Assembly (NCBI RefSeq): GCF_035982055.1
Contig: NZ_CP108427.1
Coordinates: 3,782,001 to 3,846,000 of the forward strand
Reading direction: 5' to 3'
From: Streptomyces sp. NBC_01288
Lineage (GTDB): Bacteria; Actinomycetota; Actinomycetes; Streptomycetales; Streptomycetaceae
DNA length: 64,000 bases
The notes beneath the pieces were generated by a model. It did not search any database, was not told the origin of the DNA, and saw only the letters and a list, made by a program, of their open reading frames with translations. Position numbers and translations under genes: made by a program. This document shows positions 1 through 10,112 of the stretch, piece after piece; position 1 is the stretch's first letter, and each line of letters begins with the position of its first letter.

Positions 1-900
1 ACGGTCGGCAACGGCCGGCAGCCGACGACTGTCAGGGGATGGCGAAAACAACCGCCAACAACCCACGGCGGACGGCGAGTAGCGCCTACTGACAGCGAGT
101 AGCAGCTGCCACCAACTGTCAGCGACGGCGCCGCGCCGGCAGCGGCCGGCAGCCGAGGGCTGGCAGCCGATGGCGAGCCGCAACAGCCGACAGTCAGCGA
201 GGACCGCACGTAGCGCCCGCTGGCAGCAGACGGCAAGCCGCGGCGGCCGCCAATGGGCAGCGCCAGCGCGGAGCCAGCAGCGCCCGGCGGCCGAGGACTG
301 CCAGCGGACGGCGAGCGACAACAGCCGACACCCGCAGCGGACGACAGGCAGCACCCGCCTGCGGACGACAGCGAGTAGCAGCGGCCGACAGCCGTCAGCG
401 ACGCCGAACGGCCAGCGGCCAGCGGGCCAGCGGCCAGCGGGCCAGCGGCCAGCGGGCCAGCGGCCAGCGGGCCAGCGGCCAGCGGGCCAGCGGCCAGCGG
501 GCCAGCGGCCAGCGGGCCAGCGGCCAGCGGGCCAGCGGCCAGCGGGCCAGCGGCCAGCGGGCCAGCGGCCAGCGGGCCAGCGGCCAGCGGGCCAAAGCAG
601 CCGACAGTCGGCAGCGGACGGCACGTAGCGCCGACTCGCAGCCGACAGCGAGTCACAGCAGCCGACAGCTGTCAGCGTCGGCGGACAGTTGGCGACGGCT
701 GGCAGCCGATGGCGAGTATCGACAGCCGACAACCCGCTGCGGACGGCGAACAGCGCACGTCGGCAGCGGCCAGCGAGTCGCGGCGGCCGGTGGTTGGCAG
801 CGTCGGCGATCAGTCGGCAACTACTGGCGGCGGACGGCGAGTTACGGCAGTCGGCGGGGAACAGCCAGCCGCGTCCGCAGACCACCGTCAGTGACGGCGG
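1..900. repeat. Degenerate CAGC/CGGACGGC-rich repeat field without genes
   Basis: This stretch holds no credible gene. Short words recur in imperfect head-to-tail order, mainly GGCAGCCGA, CAGCCGACAG, GCGGACGGCGAG and GAGTAGC, all on the same strand, so one strand is rich in CAGC and GGAC. Open frames exist but have no Shine-Dalgarno site, no recognisable domain and simple-sequence composition. It looks like a decayed minisatellite produced by repeated slippage. The array at 410-594 is its youngest, still perfect part. Normal gene context resumes at about 1,000, ahead of the reductase gene. Confidence 0.7.
410..594. repeat. Perfect 15-bp tandem array, 12 copies
   Basis: The unit GGCCAGCGGCCAGCG is repeated head to tail about 12 times without visible variation. 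Because 15 is divisible by three, each frame stays open and would encode a five-residue repeat (GQRPA on plus, ARWPL on minus). Neither frame has a ribosome site or flanking coding sequence. Each unit is itself made of a 7-mer and an 8-mer copy of the same word, GGCCAGC(G). Copy number is likely to vary between strains. Confidence 0.9.
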
Positions 901-1109
901 GCGGCCGATGCCTGGCGCCGCCCGCTGCCGACCACTCACCGGAAACAGCCGCCCCCTGCAAGACGCCCCCGCTGCGTTTCCCTGTGATGCGGATCACCCT
1001 GCCCCAGTTTTGGTTGAACGTTGAACCTCGCATCGCGTACGGTCGGTCTCGTCAGCCTATCCGGACCACGGTCCGGTTCCGGTTTCCGGCTATCCGAGGA
1101 AGTTCTCGT

Positions 1110-1700
1110 ATGTCTCTCGTTCTTGACCCCGCTGCCCAGGACCTGCTGTTCCGCGAGGCCCGCACCGCGAACACGTTCACCGACGAGCCGGTGACGGACG
1201 AGCAGGTGCAGGCGATCTACGACCTGGTCAAGTACGGCCCGACCTCCATGAACCAGTCGCCGCTGCGCATCACCCTGGTCCGTTCCCCCGAGGCCCGCGA
1301 GCGCCTGGTGCAGCACCTCGCCGAGGGCAACCAGAAGAAGACCGCCGCCGCCCCGCTGGTCGCGATCCTCTCCGCGGACAACGAGTTCCACGAGGAGCTC
1401 CCGAACCTGTTCCCGCACTTCCCGCAGGCCAAGGACGCCGTCTTCGGCGAGCGCTCGGTCCGCGAGGGCAACGCCGCGCTGAACGCCGCCCTCCAGGCCG
1501 CGTACTTCATCATCGGCATCCGCGCCGCCGGCCTCGCCGCCGGCCCGATGACCGGTCTCGACTTCGCGGGCGTCCAGAAGGAGTTCCTGGACGGCGACCA
1601 CACCCCGTTCGTCGTCATCAACATCGGCAAGCCGGGCCCGGACGCCTGGTTCCCGCGCTCCCCGCGCCTGGCCTACGACGAGGTCGTCACCACCGTCTGA
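1110..1700 (+). CDS. Malonic semialdehyde reductase-like nitroreductase (RutE/HadB type)
   Basis: This 196-residue protein has the nitroreductase fold of the RutE/HadB subgroup, FMN enzymes that reduce malonic semialdehyde or similar small carbonyls with NAD(P)H. Seen: the N-terminal FMN-binding stretch KYGPTSMNQSPLR near residues 44-56, the central AALQAAYFIIGIRAAGL helix, and the C-terminal VINIGKPG strand. Length fits the subgroup. The start ATG follows GAGGAAG with good spacing; a longer frame reaching back to 891 runs into the repeat field and is rejected. It stands alone, with a strong terminator behind it. The physiological substrate is not shown by the sequence; in other bacteria RutE serves uracil catabolism, but no other rut gene is visible here. 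Confidence 0.85.
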   Translation: MSLVLDPAAQDLLFREARTANTFTDEPVTDEQVQAIYDLVKYGPTSMNQSPLRITLVRSPEARERLVQHLAEGNQKKTAAAPLVAILSADNEFHEELPNLFPHFPQAKDAVFGERSVREGNAALNAALQAAYFIIGIRAAGLAAGPMTGLDFAGVQKEFLDGDHTPFVVINIGKPGPDAWFPRSPRLAYDEVVTTV

Positions 1701-1726
1701 GACGGATGACCCCCTGATGACATGAC

Positions 1727-1763
1727 GAAGGCCCCCGGCACCAAAGATGTGCCGGGGGCCTTC
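1727..1763 (+). terminator. Strong hairpin terminator after the reductase gene
   Basis: A 14-bp perfect stem (GAAGGCCCCCGGCA and its complement) encloses a 9-nt loop, 26 bp after the stop codon. It lies between convergent genes and probably acts in both directions. Three direct GTACGTCCC-type copies follow at about 1767-1792. Confidence 0.8.
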
Positions 1764-1805
1764 CTCGTACGTCCCGTACGTCCCGTACGTATCGATCCCG
1801 TCCGT

Positions 1806-2327
1806 CTACTTCGTCCGCAGCGCCTTCGCCATATCCGTCAGCTGCGCGAACGACCCCGTGCCCGCCACCACCGTCGTCGACCCCTTGCCCGCGAGCACGA
1901 GCGCGTCGTAGCGGCCGCCGGTGTAGCGGGTCCACGTGCGGCCGTCGATGTTCTGGGTCGTCTTCGTCGCGGCGCCGCCCTGGCTGGCGGTGTCGACGAA
2001 GTCGGCCGGCTTCTGAGTCGACTGTTCTATCTGCACGTACTGTCCGCCAGGGGCACTGAATCCGAGGTGCCAGGCGTCGAACGCGGCGCCGTCGTAGCTG
2101 ACCGAGGTCGCCTTCCAGGTCTTCGACAGGCCCTCCGGGGCCGCCACCGGGTACGGCGCCGCGCGGCGGGCCGTGAGCAGCTCCACGCGGTAGTCGACCC
2201 GCTTGATGTCGGGAGCGTGGTCGCTGTGCGGGATGAAGATGTAGACGATCGCCGCCGCGATCCCGATCAGGCCCAGGGAGAGAATCATGTCCCGGACCGT
2301 CTTCTGCTTGCCGTTCGAACCTGCCAC
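1806..2327 (-). CDS. DUF4245 membrane-anchored protein
   Basis: A 173-residue protein of the actinobacterial DUF4245 family, whose function is unknown. Residues 1-12 are basic and cytoplasmic (start MAGSNGKQK), one transmembrane helix spans about 14-31, and the remaining 140 residues form an extracellular domain with a pattern of aromatic and glycine positions (YDGAAFDAWHLGF, WTRYTGGRYDALV). It is divergent from the class II fructose-1,6-bisphosphatase gene with only 126 bp between the starts, an arrangement I recall as conserved in Streptomyces, so the two may share a control region. No catalytic motif is visible. Confidence 0.8.
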   Translation of the reverse strand: MAGSNGKQKTVRDMILSLGLIGIAAAIVYIFIPHSDHAPDIKRVDYRVELLTARRAAPYPVAAPEGLSKTWKATSVSYDGAAFDAWHLGFSAPGGQYVQIEQSTQKPADFVDTASQGGAATKTTQNIDGRTWTRYTGGRYDALVLAGKGSTTVVAGTGSFAQLTDMAKALRTK

Positions 2328-2453
2328 GTCCCTATCGTCGCAGGTGCCCTGGTCCGCTCATCCGTGGGCCCCCCTGCTCATTTTGTCTGCCTGGCGATAG
2401 AGTCGGGGCCATACCCTCATCCGGCCGTCGTCGTATCAGAAAGGTGCGCTCCG

Positions 2454-3488
2454 ATGACCGAGCATCATCATCTGCCGTCCGAACTCGAAGTCCCCTCCGA
2501 GGCCCCCGACCGCAACCTCGCCCTGGAACTCGTCCGGGTGACCGAAGCCGCCGCGATGGCCGCGGGCCGCTGGGTCGGGCGCGGTGACAAGAACGGCGCC
2601 GACGGTGCCGCCGTGCGTGCCATGCGGACCCTCGTCTCCACCGTCTCGATGAACGGCGTCGTCGTCATCGGCGAGGGCGAGAAGGACGAGGCGCCGATGC
2701 TCTTCAACGGCGAGCGCGTCGGTGACGGCACCGGGCCGGAGTGCGACATCGCCGTCGACCCGATCGACGGGACCACGCTCAACGCCAAGGGCATGCCCAA
2801 CGCGATCGCGGTGCTGGCCGCCGCGGACCGGGGTTCGATGTTCGACCCGTCCGCCGTGTTCTACATGGACAAGCTCGTCGCCGGGCCCGAGGCGGCCGAG
2901 TTCGTCGACATCGAGGCCCCGATCTCGGTAAACGTCCGCCGGGTCGCCAAGGCCAAGCGGGTCACGCCCGAGGACGTCACCGTCGTCGTCCTGGACCGGC
3001 CGCGGCACGACGGCATCATCAAGGAGATCCGGGAGACCGGTGCGCGGATCAAGCTGATCTCCGACGGGGATGTCGCGGGGTCGATCCTGGCGCTGCGCGA
3101 AGGCACCGGCGTGGATCTGCTGCTCGGTATCGGTGGCACCCCGGAGGGCATCATCTCCGCCTGTGCCGTGAAGTGCCTGGGGGGTGTGATCCAGGGCAAG
3201 TTGTGGCCGAAGGACGATGCCGAGCGGCAGCGGGCGCTGGACGCGGGGCACGATCTGGACCGGGTGCTCACCACCGATGACCTGGTGTCGGGGGAGAACG
3301 TGTTCTTCGTCGCCACCGGGATCACGGACGGGGAGCTGCTGCGGGGTGTTCGGTATCGGGCGGAGACCGCGACGACCGACTCGATCGTGATGCGGTCGAA
3401 GTCCGGGACCGTCAGGCGAATCGATTCGGAGCACCGGTTGAGCAAGCTGCGGGCGTACAGCGCGATTGACTTTGATCGGGCCAAGTAG
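2454..3488 (+). CDS. glpX: Class II fructose-1,6-bisphosphatase GlpX
   Basis: This 344-residue enzyme hydrolyses fructose 1,6-bisphosphate to fructose 6-phosphate, the committed step of gluconeogenesis, in the cytoplasm. Seen: the metal-binding GEGEKDEAP (residues 73-81) and DPIDGTT (102-108) motifs of the Li-sensitive phosphatase superfamily, and LISDGDVAGSI further on, all typical of GlpX. Length agrees with the family. The ATG at 2454 is preceded by AGAAAGGTG; a longer upstream frame overlaps the divergent DUF4245 gene and is rejected. A strong hairpin terminates the transcript. Actinobacteria generally rely on this class as their only fructose bisphosphatase. Confidence 0.95.
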   Translation: MTEHHHLPSELEVPSEAPDRNLALELVRVTEAAAMAAGRWVGRGDKNGADGAAVRAMRTLVSTVSMNGVVVIGEGEKDEAPMLFNGERVGDGTGPECDIAVDPIDGTTLNAKGMPNAIAVLAAADRGSMFDPSAVFYMDKLVAGPEAAEFVDIEAPISVNVRRVAKAKRVTPEDVTVVVLDRPRHDGIIKEIRETGARIKLISDGDVAGSILALREGTGVDLLLGIGGTPEGIISACAVKCLGGVIQGKLWPKDDAERQRALDAGHDLDRVLTTDDLVSGENVFFVATGITDGELLRGVRYRAETATTDSIVMRSKSGTVRRIDSEHRLSKLRAYSAIDFDRAK

Positions 3489-3532
3489 CCACGACGTAGC
3501 GGCAACGAAGCCACGACCACACGGTCGTACGT

Positions 3533-3570
3533 GAAAGGGGCGCCCCCGGTGCGGTGGGGGCGCCCCTTTC
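3533..3570. terminator. Bidirectional hairpin terminator between glpX and the WhiB-like gene
   Basis: A perfect 15-bp stem (GAAAGGGGCGCCCCC and its complement) has an 8-nt loop. It sits between the convergent glpX stop (3488) and the WhiB-like stop (3583) and ends in a short run of T on both sides, so it can serve both genes. Confidence 0.85.
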
Positions 3571-3582
3571 TACGTCGGTCGG

Positions 3583-3957
3583 TCAGCCTGCCGCTGCTAT
3601 GCGGCCTGCCGCTCGCGCCTTCTGGAGTTCCAGGTCGCGGCGGCGGCGCCTGGCCAGGACCACGCGGCGTTCGGCGGCGGTGAGGCCGCCCCAGACGCCG
3701 TAGGGCTCGGGTTGCAGGAGTGCGTGCTCCCGGCACTCGACCATGACCGGACAGCGGGCGCAGACGCGCTTCGCAGCGTCCTCGCGGGAGAGTCGGGCGG
3801 CGGTGGGTTCCTTGGAGGGTGCGAAGAACAGGCCTGCCTCGTCGCGCCGGCACACCGCTTCGGTGTGCCAGGGAGCGTCTTGGTCCCTGTCTCGCGCAGG
3901 CACCCGCTGAGCCGGAACAGCAGCTACCTGCAGGGACGAATGCGGCGGTTGCAGCAC
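3583..3957 (-). CDS. wblI: WhiB-like iron-sulfur transcriptional regulator (WblI-like)
   Basis: A 124-residue WhiB-family protein. The four [4Fe-4S] cysteines are C36, C66, C69 and C75 (the last three in a CxxCxxxxxC arrangement), followed by the GVWGG turn at 87-91 and a basic C-terminal helix (ARRRRRDLELQK) expected to contact DNA. Family members sense redox state or nitric oxide and act with sigma factors. It starts at GTG 3957 behind AGGAG. The symbol rests on my memory that the WhiB-like gene beside glpX and the fumarases in S. coelicolor is wblI; the family assignment itself is certain. It is the only gene between two hairpin-bounded units and is probably monocistronic. Confidence 0.9.
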   Translation of the reverse strand: MLQPPHSSLQVAAVPAQRVPARDRDQDAPWHTEAVCRRDEAGLFFAPSKEPTAARLSREDAAKRVCARCPVMVECREHALLQPEPYGVWGGLTAAERRVVLARRRRRDLELQKARAAGRIAAAG

Positions 3958-4130
3958 GGTCTACTCCTGACGACGGCTTCGCGAGCGAGAGACGATGCAG
4001 CAAGGCCTACCCGCTGTGCGCGCGCCTATGCACTGAGTTCCGAACCGCTGGTTTTCGGGCGCTTCTGCGCGATGTCAGGGCCGTACGGGCGTGGACCGAT
4101 CAGCTCCACATGTGTCCCGATTCACAACCG

Positions 4131-4847
4131 TCAACGGTCCAGGTGTTTGCGCAAATTCTTGTCGACCTTGCGCTGAACCCGATCGAGAATGTCCGCAACG
4201 AGCTTGCCCCGCTTGGGTTTTGCCTCGATGTTTCCGAGTACGGCCCACCCGTCGACGAAGACCACGGGCGCGTCCGGCTCCAGTGAATCCAGCGTGTCCA
4301 CCTCGAAGTTGCCGAGGACGCCGCCGCCGGTGCCGCGCAGCGACACGTTCTCCGGGACGCGGATCTCGACGTTGCCGAAGACCGAGACCGCCTTGATGAC
4401 GACCTGCTGGTACTCGAAGATCGCCTCGCTGAGGTCGATCTCGATGCTGCCGAACACGGCGTACGCGTGCATGCGGCGGCCCGCGCGCCAGCGGCCCTTG
4501 CGCATCGCGGCGCTGAACACCGCCACCACGTGCTCGTCGGCCTCGGCCGGGATCGCGCCCTCCGTCGGACGGTTCGGAGCGGGGCTGTACGACGGGGTCG
4601 TCGCCCGGCGCCCGTGCGCGACCGGCAGATCCTGGATGAAGACCTCCAGCTCGCCGACCGTCTTGGCGCTCAGCACCCCCTCGACCCGCTCGGCGTGCTC
4701 GTCCGCGTCCAGGCGCCCCTCGGCCAGGGCCTCGCGCAGGATGTCGGCGATGCGGTCACGGTCGGCGTCCGAGGCGCGCAGCTGGGTCGCGGCGGGCGCG
4801 GGCTGCGGGGCCGTGGGCGCGGATGCGGGCTGCTTCTGAAGGTCCAC
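4131..4847 (-). CDS. DUF1707 protein with a LiaF-like C-terminal domain
   Basis: A 238-residue protein with two parts. After a Pro/Ala-rich N-terminus comes a DUF1707 domain at about residues 23-75 (RASDADRDRIADILREALAEG with a following AEGRLDADEH pattern), found widely in actinobacterial membrane-associated proteins. The second half (about 105-215) is a beta-rich repeat (AVFGSIEIDLSEA, SVFGNVEIRVPE, AVLGNIEA) of the type seen in cell-wall stress LiaF/DUF2154 proteins. No transmembrane helix is visible. It may respond to envelope state, but no partner kinase is nearby. It is divergent from the fumarase gene at 5031. Confidence 0.75.
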   Translation of the reverse strand: MDLQKQPASAPTAPQPAPAATQLRASDADRDRIADILREALAEGRLDADEHAERVEGVLSAKTVGELEVFIQDLPVAHGRRATTPSYSPAPNRPTEGAIPAEADEHVVAVFSAAMRKGRWRAGRRMHAYAVFGSIEIDLSEAIFEYQQVVIKAVSVFGNVEIRVPENVSLRGTGGGVLGNFEVDTLDSLEPDAPVVFVDGWAVLGNIEAKPKRGKLVADILDRVQRKVDKNLRKHLDR

Positions 4848-5030
4848 GGCAGCAGCGTACCGAAACGCGATAGATCGCGACTAGGGGTGTGGACAACGTT
4901 GGCGTGGCGGCGAACGCCCGGAGCAACTGAGCCTTACCTCACAAGCTCGCTGTCAGTGGCAGGTTCTACGCTGGTGACGCCTGCCAATGGCGGCCGGCCG
5001 TGCTGTCTGTCGAGTGAGGAATGGGCGACA

Positions 5031-6701
5031 ATGCCTGAGTTCGCGTACACCGATCTGCTCCCCATGGGAGAGGACACCACCCCGTACCGGCTGGTGACCT
5101 CCGAGGGTGTCTCCACCTTCGAGGCCGACGGGCGGACGTTCCTCAAGGTCGAGCCCGGGGCGCTGCGCAAGCTCGCCGCCGAGGCGATCCACGACATCCA
5201 GCACTACCTGCGGCCCGCCCACCTCGCGCAGCTGCGCCGGATCATCGACGACCCCGAGGCGTCGAACAACGACAAGTTCGTGGCGCTGGATCTGCTGAAG
5301 AACGCGAACATCGCCGCCGCCGGTGTGCTGCCCATGTGCCAGGACACCGGTACCGCGATCGTCATGGGGAAGCGGGGACAGAACGTCCTCACCGAAGGTG
5401 AGGACGAGTCCGCCCTGTCGCGCGGCATCTACGACGCCTACCTCAACCTCAATCTGCGGTACTCGCAGATGGCCCCGCTGACCATGTGGGACGAGAAGAA
5501 CACCGGGTCGAACCTGCCCGCCCAGGTCGAGCTGTACGCGACCGACGGCGGCGCCTACAAGTTCCTGTTCATGGCGAAGGGCGGCGGCTCGGCCAACAAG
5601 TCGTTCCTCTACCAGGAGACGAAGGCGGTCCTCAACGAGGGCTCCATGATGAAGTTCCTTGAGGAGAAGATCCGTTCGCTGGGGACGGCCGCCTGCCCGC
5701 CGTACCACCTGGCGATCGTGGTCGGCGGTACGAGCGCCGAGTACGCGCTGAAGACCGCGAAGTACGCCTCCGCGCACTACTTGGACGAGATCCCGGCCGA
5801 GGGTTCGGAGTTGGGGCACGGGTTCCGTGACAAGGACCTGGAGCAGAAGGTCTTCGAGCTGACGCAGCGGATCGGGATCGGGGCGCAGTTCGGCGGCAAG
5901 TACTTCTGCCACGACGTGCGGGTGGTGCGGCTGCCCCGACACGGCGCCTCGTGCCCCGTCGCCATCGCCGTGTCCTGTTCCGCCGACCGGCAGGCCGTCG
6001 CGAAGATCACCGCCGAGGGCGTGTTCCTGGAGCAGCTGGAGACCGACCCGGCGCGGTTCCTGCCGGAGACGACCGACGAGCATCTCGACTCCGGCGAGGA
6101 GGACGTGGTGCGGATCGACCTCAACCAGCCCATGGACGACATCCTCGCCGAGCTGACCAAGTACCCGGTGAAGACCCGGCTCTCGCTCTCCGGGCCGCTC
6201 GTCGTGGCGCGTGACATCGCGCACGCCAAGATCAAGGAGCGGCTGGACGCGGGCGAGGAGATGCCGCAGTACCTGAAGGACCACCCGGTGTACTACGCGG
6301 GGCCCGCGAAGACTCCCGAGGGGTACGCGTCCGGGTCCTTCGGGCCTACGACCGCCGGGCGCATGGACTCGTACGTCGAGCAGTTCCAGGCGGCGGGCGG
6401 TTCCAAGGTGATGCTGGCCAAGGGGAACCGGAGCAAACAGGTCACCGACGCGTGTGACGCGCACGGTGGCTTCTACCTCGGGTCGATCGGCGGGCCGGCC
6501 GCTCGGCTCGCCCAGGACTGCATCAAGAAGGTCGAGGTCGTCGAGTACGAGGAGCTCGGCATGGAGGCGGTCTGGAGGATCGAGGTGGAGGACTTCCCGG
6601 CGTTCGTCGTGGTCGACGACAAGGGCAACGACTTCTTCCAGAACCCGGCGCCGGAGCCTACGTTCACGCATATTCCGGTGCGGGGGCCCGGGCTGGCGTA
6701 G
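5031..6701 (+). CDS. Class I (iron-sulfur) fumarate hydratase
   Basis: A 556-residue class I fumarase that interconverts fumarate and malate in the TCA cycle using an oxygen-sensitive [4Fe-4S] cluster. Candidate cluster ligands are C103 (in PMCQDTGT), C222 (in AACPPYH) and one of C308/C316 in the ASCPV..VSCSADR stretch. The alpha and beta halves seen as two chains in archaea are fused in one polypeptide, as usual in bacteria. ATG 5031 follows GAGGAATGG; the ATG at 5021 is in another frame and longer frames upstream lack a ribosome site. The class II enzyme fumC is encoded 2 kb downstream, so this organism has both an oxygen-sensitive and an oxygen-stable fumarase. Confidence 0.95.
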   Translation: MPEFAYTDLLPMGEDTTPYRLVTSEGVSTFEADGRTFLKVEPGALRKLAAEAIHDIQHYLRPAHLAQLRRIIDDPEASNNDKFVALDLLKNANIAAAGVLPMCQDTGTAIVMGKRGQNVLTEGEDESALSRGIYDAYLNLNLRYSQMAPLTMWDEKNTGSNLPAQVELYATDGGAYKFLFMAKGGGSANKSFLYQETKAVLNEGSMMKFLEEKIRSLGTAACPPYHLAIVVGGTSAEYALKTAKYASAHYLDEIPAEGSELGHGFRDKDLEQKVFELTQRIGIGAQFGGKYFCHDVRVVRLPRHGASCPVAIAVSCSADRQAVAKITAEGVFLEQLETDPARFLPETTDEHLDSGEEDVVRIDLNQPMDDILAELTKYPVKTRLSLSGPLVVARDIAHAKIKERLDAGEEMPQYLKDHPVYYAGPAKTPEGYASGSFGPTTAGRMDSYVEQFQAAGGSKVMLAKGNRSKQVTDACDAHGGFYLGSIGGPAARLAQDCIKKVEVVEYEELGMEAVWRIEVEDFPAFVVVDDKGNDFFQNPAPEPTFTHIPVRGPGLA

Positions 6702-7032
6702 GGCCCGCGGCGGAGCCGCTGATGGATGCGGCTCGCCCCCGCCGCCCCTACCCGTCCCATCACCAGGGGCGCTGCCCCTTCCACCCCGCCAGGGGGCTCC
6801 GCCCCCTGGACCCCCATCGGCCCTGAAGGGGCCTCGTCCTCAACCGCCGGACGGGCTGATCGATGCCGTCCCGGGACGCGCAAGACCCGCCCGCCCCGCC
6901 TCCCTCACCTCCTCCACCGTCCCATTTCGTCCCAGGGACACCCGGGACGGCATCTTCGCCCGGTTTGCCGGAAAAGCTCCGAACCGACTGGACCACACCC
7001 CGTGGTCCTCGGTCGACTCGGAGGAACCCCCC
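6702..7032. terminator. Intergenic region with GGGGGC-type hairpin (6790-6808)
   Basis: Between the fumarase and the SH3-like gene lie 331 bp without a gene. At 6790-6808 the sequence CAGGGGGC-TCC-GCCCCCTG forms a tight 8-bp hairpin, one of the very common Streptomyces intergenic hairpins and the likely terminator of the fumarase transcript. The rest is C-rich, ending in a GGAGGAA ribosome site before the next ATG. No promoter could be assigned with confidence. Confidence 0.55.
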
Positions 7033-7392
7033 ATGATCCGACGCACTCTGCGCAACGGTCTCGTCGCCGCGATCGCAGCCGTCGCCGTCTTCCCCGTGAC
7101 AGCCGTCGCCGCCCCGGCCGCCCACCCGACGAACCCCGCCCGGCACCACGTCACCGCCCATGCCTGGGGCCGGGTCACGACCCACCACTACCGGCACCTG
7201 AACGTCCGCTCCGGCCCCGGCACCGGCTACCGGGTCGTCGGTACGCGGCCGGTCGGGCGGGCGCTGCCCATCGTCTGCAAGACGCGCGGGTCGGACGTCT
7301 TCGGCAACCACCGCTGGTACAAGCTCCCGCACCACGAGGGCTACGTCTCCGCGCACTACGTCCACAACCACAGCGCCGTCCGCTGGTGCTGA
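7033..7392 (+). CDS. Secreted small SH3-like (SH3_3) domain protein
   Basis: A 119-residue exported protein. Residues 1-27 form a signal peptide (basic start, hydrophobic 9-26, cleavage expected after VAA). The mature part carries one bacterial SH3-like domain with the diagnostic LNVRSGPGTGY (56-66) and a later W-Y-K-L pattern, plus two cysteines (one in PIVCK, one at the very C-terminus) that could pair. Such domains usually bind peptidoglycan or other wall polymers. There is no catalytic domain, so it may be a stand-alone wall-binding or matrix protein. ATG 7033 follows GGAGGAA. Confidence 0.85.
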   Translation: MIRRTLRNGLVAAIAAVAVFPVTAVAAPAAHPTNPARHHVTAHAWGRVTTHHYRHLNVRSGPGTGYRVVGTRPVGRALPIVCKTRGSDVFGNHRWYKLPHHEGYVSAHYVHNHSAVRWC

Positions 7393-7551
7393 CCCTCGAC
7401 TGACCCGCGGCGCCACCCGACGGGACAGCCCCATGCGTCCCGTCGGGTGGCGCCAGGTCAACACCCCTTCATATTCCGGTGATCGGGGTGTGGCACGCGG
7501 CCGGCCCCGGGAACGGATCACGGCGTTCACCCCGGTACGGCGAGGAGCAGG

Positions 7552-8337
7552 ATGGAAAGCCACGTGACGGTCGAGCAGCAGCGGTCTCTGTCCGGCCCTT
7601 ACGACGACGCGGGGCCGCTCCTCACAGAACGGCTCCGGCTCCTCAAGCGGCGGACCGGGCTGAGCCTGGCCGCGCTGGCCTCCGTCACCCCGTTCAGCAA
7701 GTCGACCTGGCACCGCTACCTCAACAGCGGCCAACTCCCGCCCCGGGCAGCCGTCGAGGCCCTCGCCCGGCTCGCGCACGCCGAACCCGAGGCACTGCTC
7801 TCCCTGTGGGACGCGGCGGCCCGGGAGCAGTCCCGGCCCTCGCCTCCCCCGCCGCAGGCTCCGGCCCCGGCCCCCGCCCCGTCCGTACGGTCCCGCCGGC
7901 TCCGCCTCCGGCCCCCGACCCGCGCGCTCGTCGCCCTCGCAGCGATGGCCACCACGGTCGCGGTCACCGCCGGTGCCGCCGGCGTCCTCGACCACACGGT
8001 CGCCTCCTGCCGGGGCAGTGGCTGCCAGGGGGCGCTGCCGTCCTCCGAGACCTGCGCGCGGGACGCCCGTACGGAGAGCGTCGTGACCCGGGCCCGTCAG
8101 GTCGTACTGCTGCGGTACTCGCCGTCCTGCGCCACCGTCTGGTCGGAAGTGCGCACCCGGGTCGCCGGGTCGCGGGAGATCTCCATCAGGGCGGGGCAGG
8201 ACGAACTGTCCGCCGAGTACCCGGGCCACCGCTCGGACGGCTACAGCAGCCCGATGCTGGCCGCCGCCGACCCGCGCGGGGCACAGGCCTGCGCCGAGGT
8301 GGCCGGCCGGCCGGTGTGCACCGGGCCCGGTCACTGA
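7552..8337 (+). CDS. Helix-turn-helix membrane protein with DUF2690 domain
   Basis: A 261-residue protein. Residues 20-85 form an XRE-like helix-turn-helix (LTERLRLLKRRTGLSLAALA.. with SKSTWHRYLN as recognition helix). A proline-rich linker (95-112) leads to a single transmembrane helix at about 124-146. The extracytoplasmic part is a DUF2690 domain with C153, C158 and further cysteines (SSETCARDA, SPSCATVWSEV). This architecture is frequent in Streptomyces and suggests a membrane-tethered DNA-binding protein. Its signal and target are unknown. ATG 7552 has a GAGGAG ribosome site. It is transcribed alone, toward fumC. Confidence 0.8.
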   Translation: MESHVTVEQQRSLSGPYDDAGPLLTERLRLLKRRTGLSLAALASVTPFSKSTWHRYLNSGQLPPRAAVEALARLAHAEPEALLSLWDAAAREQSRPSPPPPQAPAPAPAPSVRSRRLRLRPPTRALVALAAMATTVAVTAGAAGVLDHTVASCRGSGCQGALPSSETCARDARTESVVTRARQVVLLRYSPSCATVWSEVRTRVAGSREISIRAGQDELSAEYPGHRSDGYSSPMLAAADPRGAQACAEVAGRPVCTGPGH

Positions 8338-8410
8338 GCGCCAGGTCGTGTCCGCGAAGTCCCGTCGTCCGCCCGAAGGGCGGGCCCTGCGGCGTCCGGT
8401 GCCTGCTCTG

Positions 8411-8515
8411 GGGTTCCCCCGGCCGGAGGGTGGCGGGACTGCCGGGCGGAAGCCCTCGTACTGGACGTACTTGGGCTCTCGCCCGGTGCGGCGAGTGGGG
8501 GCACCTCCCACGCCC
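8411..8515. repeat. Palindromic intergenic element
   Basis: The gap before fumC is filled by a long imperfect palindrome. Its core is two 19-bp arms at 8443-8461 and 8467-8485 (beginning CGGGCGGAAGCCC and ending in GGGCTCTCGCCCG), flanked by weaker outer arms (GGGGTTCCCCCGG and its counterpart GGGGGCACCTCCC). I recall very similar sequences scattered between genes in many Streptomyces genomes, like a miniature palindromic repeat family. It could also terminate the upstream transcript. Confidence 0.5.
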
Positions 8516-8636
8516 TGAAGGGAAGGGGGGAGGGACTTCGCGGACACGGCCTCGGCCGGGACACTCCGTTTCCTTCCGCTGTGGTGGGAACACGGGACGT
8601 GTCCGCGATGCTGTCCCCCACAGGAGGTGATCGGCG

Positions 8637-10040
<1,404 letters not shown>

Positions 10041-10112
10041 CCAATGGTCGCCCTGGCGTGAACCGTGACGCGCACCGCAGCGTCGTATGCCCGGGGCACC
10101 TAATATCTCTTC

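Noticed and set aside
170..628. Open frame through the 15-bp repeat with a GQRPA repeat
   Set aside because: No ribosome site, composition dictated by the DNA repeat, and the opposite strand is equally open; not a gene.
891..1109. Upstream extension of the reductase gene to 891
   Set aside because: The extension runs through repeat DNA; the ATG at 1110 has a proper ribosome site and matches family length.
7479..8630. Long alternative plus-strand frame over the HTH/DUF2690 gene
   Set aside because: Shadow frame with Pro/Arg composition; the true frame has HTH, TM helix and cysteine-containing domain.
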